64,000 bases of DNA from NCBI RefSeq assembly GCF_014084045.1, contig NZ_CP043732.1, forward strand, positions 1,674,001 through 1,738,000, read 5' to 3'. A program made the translations under genes and the position numbers. Below the pieces are notes generated by a model that saw only the letters and a program-made list of their open reading frames with translations, was not told where the DNA came from and searched no databases. This DNA is from Microbacterium esteraromaticum (GTDB lineage: Bacteria; Actinomycetota; Actinomycetes; Actinomycetales; Microbacteriaceae). Position 1 is the first letter of the stretch; every line of letters starts with the position of its first letter. This document shows positions 61,707 through 64,000 of this stretch, one piece after another.

Positions 61707-62138
61707 TCACTGCACGCGGCGGAGCTTCCGCGTCAGCTGCAGCAGCGCCGCGAGCTCCGCATCGTCGAGGGGCGACATCTTCTCGGCGATCGTGCGCCCG
61801 TGCACGGTCGCCAGCTGTCGGAAAGCCCTGGCCCCGGCATCCGTCGCGGTGATCACCGCCCCGCGACCGTCGTCGGGATCGATCGCCTTCGTGACCAGCC
61901 CGCGGGCCACCATGCGGTCGATGAGGCGCGAGACGCTCGGCTGGCTGATGAGCGACTTGGAGGTGATGTCGCGCAGCCGGGAGGTCATCTCGGGCGAGCG
62001 CACCACGGTGAGCAGCACGTCGTACTCGCCCTGAGCGAGGTCGGAGCCCTCGAAGTCGACGGCCATCTCGGCGAGCAGCTGATGCTGCGCACGGAACAGG
62101 CTCTCCCACGCCTGCAGGGCGAGCTCACGGTCGGTCAT
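61707..62138 (-). CDS. MarR family transcriptional regulator
   Basis: A 143-residue winged-helix regulator. The DNA-binding part is TSKSLISQPSVSRLIDRMVARGLVTKAIDPDDGRGAVI, and the dimer helices flank it (ELALQAWESLFRAQHQLL; LAALLQLTRKLRRV). The ATG at 62138 is chosen because the upstream 45 codons run through the leader hairpins and lack family similarity. It ends 54 bases before the flotillin gene in the same direction, so the two may be co-transcribed. Confidence 0.9.
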   Translation of the reverse strand: MTDRELALQAWESLFRAQHQLLAEMAVDFEGSDLAQGEYDVLLTVVRSPEMTSRLRDITSKSLISQPSVSRLIDRMVARGLVTKAIDPDDGRGAVITATDAGARAFRQLATVHGRTIAEKMSPLDDAELAALLQLTRKLRRVQ

Positions 62139-62182
62139 GATCTCAGCGTAGTGTCGGCCGCCGACGTCGGGCAGGCAGCAGT

Positions 62183-62216
62183 AAGGGCCGGTCGGAGAGG
62201 CTTCCGGCCGGCCCTT
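62183..62216 (-). promoter_or_regulatory. Leader hairpin upstream of marR gene
   Basis: AAGGGCCGGTCGG (62183-62195) pairs with CCGGCCGGCCCTT (62204-62216), one G-T pair, loop AGAGGCTT. It lies between the candidate promoter and the MarR start in a leader of about 140 bases. It could be an attenuator or a terminator for a gene now displaced; there is no T tract. Confidence 0.5.
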
Positions 62217-62286
62217 GTCCCTTGCACCAAAGAGAGTCCTGCAATCACATGCGGTGGATGCCACAGCAAACATTCACCGTGCGATG

Positions 62287-62315
62287 AGTGTATAACGGCG
62301 AGGTAACGAATGCAA
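62287..62315 (-). promoter_or_regulatory. Candidate promoter of the MarR gene
   Basis: On the minus strand TTGCAT (62310-62315), 17 bases, TACACT (62287-62292). The dyad GTAACGAA/TTCG(A)TTAC (62303-62327) overlaps the -35 and could be a MarR-type operator. The transposon end begins about 20 bases upstream. Confidence 0.5.
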
Positions 62316-62348
62316 CGGTTCGATTACGGATTCTGAGAATCGCCCTTC

Positions 62349-62440
62349 TGTCGTGTCCGATCTCACGAAAAGTGTCGGAGTCTCACGAAGGCTGTCGGAG
62401 AGTCTCACGAAAGTGTCGGAGTCTCACTAGACGTGTCGGA
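62349..62440 (+). repeat. Left end of Tn7-like transposon with repeated TnsB-type sites
   Basis: The likely terminal base is T at 62349 (TGTCGTGTCCGA...). Five copies of TGTC(G/C)GA lie at 62354, 62373, 62393, 62414 and 62434, 19 to 21 bases apart. Four are followed by TCTCAC(G/T)A(A/G) at 62361, 62381, 62403 and 62422, giving a repeat unit like TGTCGGAGTCTCACGAAA. A terminal TGT plus clustered direct repeats is the layout of TnsB-bound ends of Tn7-type elements. The five bases before it (CCTTC, 62344-62348) would be the target-site duplication; the other copy is outside the window. Confidence 0.8.
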
Positions 62441-62607
62441 AGAGCGGCGTGTCGACCAGCCTCGTTGGGTGCCGGACATAGTCTGCCCGTGAGCAGATCC
62501 CCAGTCGGGGCATCTTTGTCAGGGCTCAGGACATAGGCCAGTACCGCTCCCCAGGAGAGAGGCTGACTGCCGAATAGGAAGTATCCGTCGATGTCGATTG
62601 GATCCCT
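62441..62607 (+). other. Transposon end to tnsA spacer
   Basis: No gene is seen between the last repeat and the tnsA start. A degenerate TGTCGA lies at 62450. This stretch probably holds the tnsA promoter, but no clear -35/-10 pair is visible. Confidence 0.4.
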
Positions 62608-63345
62608 ATGGACCTGACTCAGCAGTGGCCTGTTCCTCCCACCACTAAAGCCAACCGGACGCGAGCTCGCGTTGAGTACCGTCTCGATGGCGTGCAACTA
62701 GAGCTCGACGCCGTCGACTGCGACAGCGTGCCCTTCGAACGAGGCGATCCCGTTCGGAACTTTCCCAGTTGGCGGCTCAAGCGTCATTACGACGGCTACC
62801 ACTGGATGGGTGCGCTTGGCGCGTCTGTCGGATTCGAGTCGCTGACGGAGCGGGGCTGCCTCATCGAATTGGACCGCACCCCGGGCGTGGTTGCGATCGC
62901 CAGCCAGCCCATGTGGATCCGATGGACCACACCCGACGGCCCGCGCGAGCACTGCCCGGACTACTTCGTGCGTCTGGACGACGGGCACGCCGTGCTGATG
63001 GACGTCAAGCCGGCGACTCAGATCAAGGACGACGTCAGAAGACAGTTCGACATGACAGCGGTGTTCGCCGCTGAGCGCGGCTGGCGGTATGTCGTCTATG
63101 ACGCGGAATCGGTAGTCCGCGAGGCCAACCTCCGATTCCTGGGCCCGTTTCGAGACTGGGCGAGCAGCGAAGAACTGCCAATGCTCCCAGAAGATGGGCT
63201 GCCCCTGGCTGAGGTAGCTGCGCTGCTCGGCGTCGGATCCGAGGGCTTCGCACACTGCTACGCGCACCTCTGGTCAGGGGCGCTCGAGGCAGATCTCGAT
63301 CAAGCCCTCAACGTCAGAACGATCGTGTGGCAAAGGAGCGTGTAA
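62608..63345 (+). CDS. tnsA: TnsA-like transposase endonuclease subunit
   Basis: A 245-residue protein matching the actinobacterial TnsA-like heteromeric transposase subunit. The PD-(D/E)xK nuclease core is visible: an acidic helix near FESLTERGCLIELDR, Pro-Asp118 in HCPDYFVRLDDG, and Asp132-Val-Lys134 in VLMDVKPATQ. A C-terminal region of about 100 residues would form the DNA- or TnsC-contacting domain. In Tn7 this subunit nicks the 5' ends so that the element moves by cut-and-paste. The stop TAA overlaps the tnsB start by one base. GC content and codon choice are lower than for the host genes. Confidence 0.82.
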   Translation: MDLTQQWPVPPTTKANRTRARVEYRLDGVQLELDAVDCDSVPFERGDPVRNFPSWRLKRHYDGYHWMGALGASVGFESLTERGCLIELDRTPGVVAIASQPMWIRWTTPDGPREHCPDYFVRLDDGHAVLMDVKPATQIKDDVRRQFDMTAVFAAERGWRYVVYDAESVVREANLRFLGPFRDWASSEELPMLPEDGLPLAEVAALLGVGSEGFAHCYAHLWSGALEADLDQALNVRTIVWQRSV

Positions 63346-64000
63346 TGCGGGTTGTAGTTGGCGGGTCGCTCACGTGGCGTCAACGCAAGTTCTCGGTCTT
63401 GTTCATCGAGAAGGATTCGGCGATGCTCCGAGATGAGGACGGAAGTGAGGTCGAAGTCGCTCTCGACGAGCTTCGACATGATGCAACACCGGTGCCTAGC
63501 GACACTTCAGGTCTGCTGAACCTTCCTCTGCAGGTGCAGGACATCACGCCGGACATGGATGCGTGGCTGCAATCCTGCATACGTATCGAGGCGACCCGAG
63601 AAGAGATCGGGGTCGGGAAGGCTGTTGAAGCAGAGCGCGAGTGGCTGGAGGTGCGCCTAAGTAGAACTGTCTCCACGCGCGCCGTGGAGCGTCGGCTTAA
63701 AGCGTTCCGAGAGCAGGGGACGACCACTGCAGGCAAAGGCTCCCCACGCAAGAGCACATGGGATCCACGCCTCGTCGAGGCCATCAACCACGTACTCGGA
63801 GGAAAGAGCCGCGCCTCGACTGTGAGTCGAACTACAGCGATCGAACAAATCATGAGGCGCGTCGAACGTCTCCACGGCGATGCGGTGAAGCTGCCGAGCC
63901 GAGCGACGTTCTTCCGACTTCTCGAAGCAGACGAGCACGGGCAATTCACCTTCGGTTCGGCCAAGACTCGCGAGTCGCTTGCGCTTCAACCCGACGGCAC
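63345..64000 (+). CDS. tnsB: TnsB-like transposase (3' partial)
   Basis: The first 218 codons of a gene that runs off the end of the window. The start MRVVVGGSLTWRQRKFSVLF lies in the TAATG overlap with tnsA. Helix-turn-helix segments follow (VSTRAVERRLKAFREQG; TWDPRLVEAINHVLGGKS; VKLPSRATFFRLLEADEHG), as in the DNA-binding N-termini of TnsB/MuA-type integrases. The DDE catalytic core is beyond 64000. Position and layout, rather than the catalytic motif, support the call. Confidence 0.78.
   Translation, partial: MRVVVGGSLTWRQRKFSVLFIEKDSAMLRDEDGSEVEVALDELRHDATPVPSDTSGLLNLPLQVQDITPDMDAWLQSCIRIEATREEIGVGKAVEAEREWLEVRLSRTVSTRAVERRLKAFREQGTTTAGKGSPRKSTWDPRLVEAINHVLGGKSRASTVSRTTAIEQIMRRVERLHGDAVKLPSRATFFRLLEADEHGQFTFGSAKTRESLALQPDG

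Noticed and set aside
62349..62440. Direct repeats about 20 bases apart, at first sight like a CRISPR array
   Set aside because: The units are short (about 18 bases), the spacers almost absent, and they sit at a transposon end before tnsA. No Cas genes are visible.
62349..64000. CRISPR-associated transposon (CAST)
   Set aside because: Only tnsA and part of tnsB are in the window. No Cas, TniQ or crRNA feature is seen, so I do not claim it.

Overview
The window is high-GC DNA with actinobacterial gene style: ATGA and TGATG stop/start overlaps, many GTG and TTG starts, and GC-rich hairpin terminators. The gene set (HrpB, FdhD/MobA, MetP/MetS-type transporter, SIS/RpiR regulators) suits a Microbacteriaceae member, most likely Microbacterium or a close relative. 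This assignment is inferred from style and content; there is no rRNA or marker gene in the window.

Layout. (1) 1-5010: the end of an ABC importer (frameshifted ATPase, fused double permease), an NHL beta-propeller protein and a MocR-type regulator. (2) 12057-5022, minus strand: a tightly packed operon of cupin, aldo/keto reductase, two tandem phosphoenolpyruvate-hydrolase-like TIM barrels and a fused indolepyruvate:ferredoxin-oxidoreductase-like enzyme. (3) 12336-13366: tRNA-Ser(GCT), a terminator, a partial copy of the tRNA 3' end and a membrane protein. (4) 13542-20052: homoserine-dehydrogenase-like and aldehyde dehydrogenase genes, an Lrp regulator, a DadA-like FAD oxidoreductase and an S9 peptidase. 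(5) 20263-46768: two oligopeptide ABC importers surrounded by M20 and M55 peptidases, N-acyl-D-amino-acid deacylase, a D-threonine aldolase/D-serine dehydratase-like enzyme, three penicillin-binding-fold serine hydrolases without signal peptides, RidA, an ornithine-cyclodeaminase-like enzyme, AnmK, MurQ and an RpiR regulator. (6) 46855-57295: small hypotheticals, an NSS amino-acid transporter with its 44-residue small subunit, a GntR regulator, tRNA-Arg(ACG), a molybdenum formate-dehydrogenase-like gene (frameshifted) with FdhD and MobA, L-serine dehydratase and a truncated ABC ATPase. (7) 57306-62138: HrpB, a flotillin-family protein and a MarR regulator. (8) 62349-64000: the left end of a Tn7-like transposon, with five repeated TnsB-type sites, tnsA and the start of tnsB.

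How the parts fit. Regions 4 and 5 read as a salvage island for cell-wall peptides and D-amino acids. Peptides or muropeptides enter through the two ABC importers. MurQ and AnmK process the MurNAc sugar. Cytoplasmic peptidases and PBP-fold hydrolases release D-amino acids. The DadA-like, D-Thr/D-Ser and OCD-like enzymes turn these into keto or imino acids, with RidA clearing reactive imines. Two findings deserve most attention: this island, and the Tn7-like element at the right edge, whose cargo and target-selection genes lie beyond the window. Three genes appear damaged (ATPase at 1-891, formate-dehydrogenase-like gene at 51215-53570, ABC ATPase fragment at 56957-57295). The first two could be single sequencing errors.
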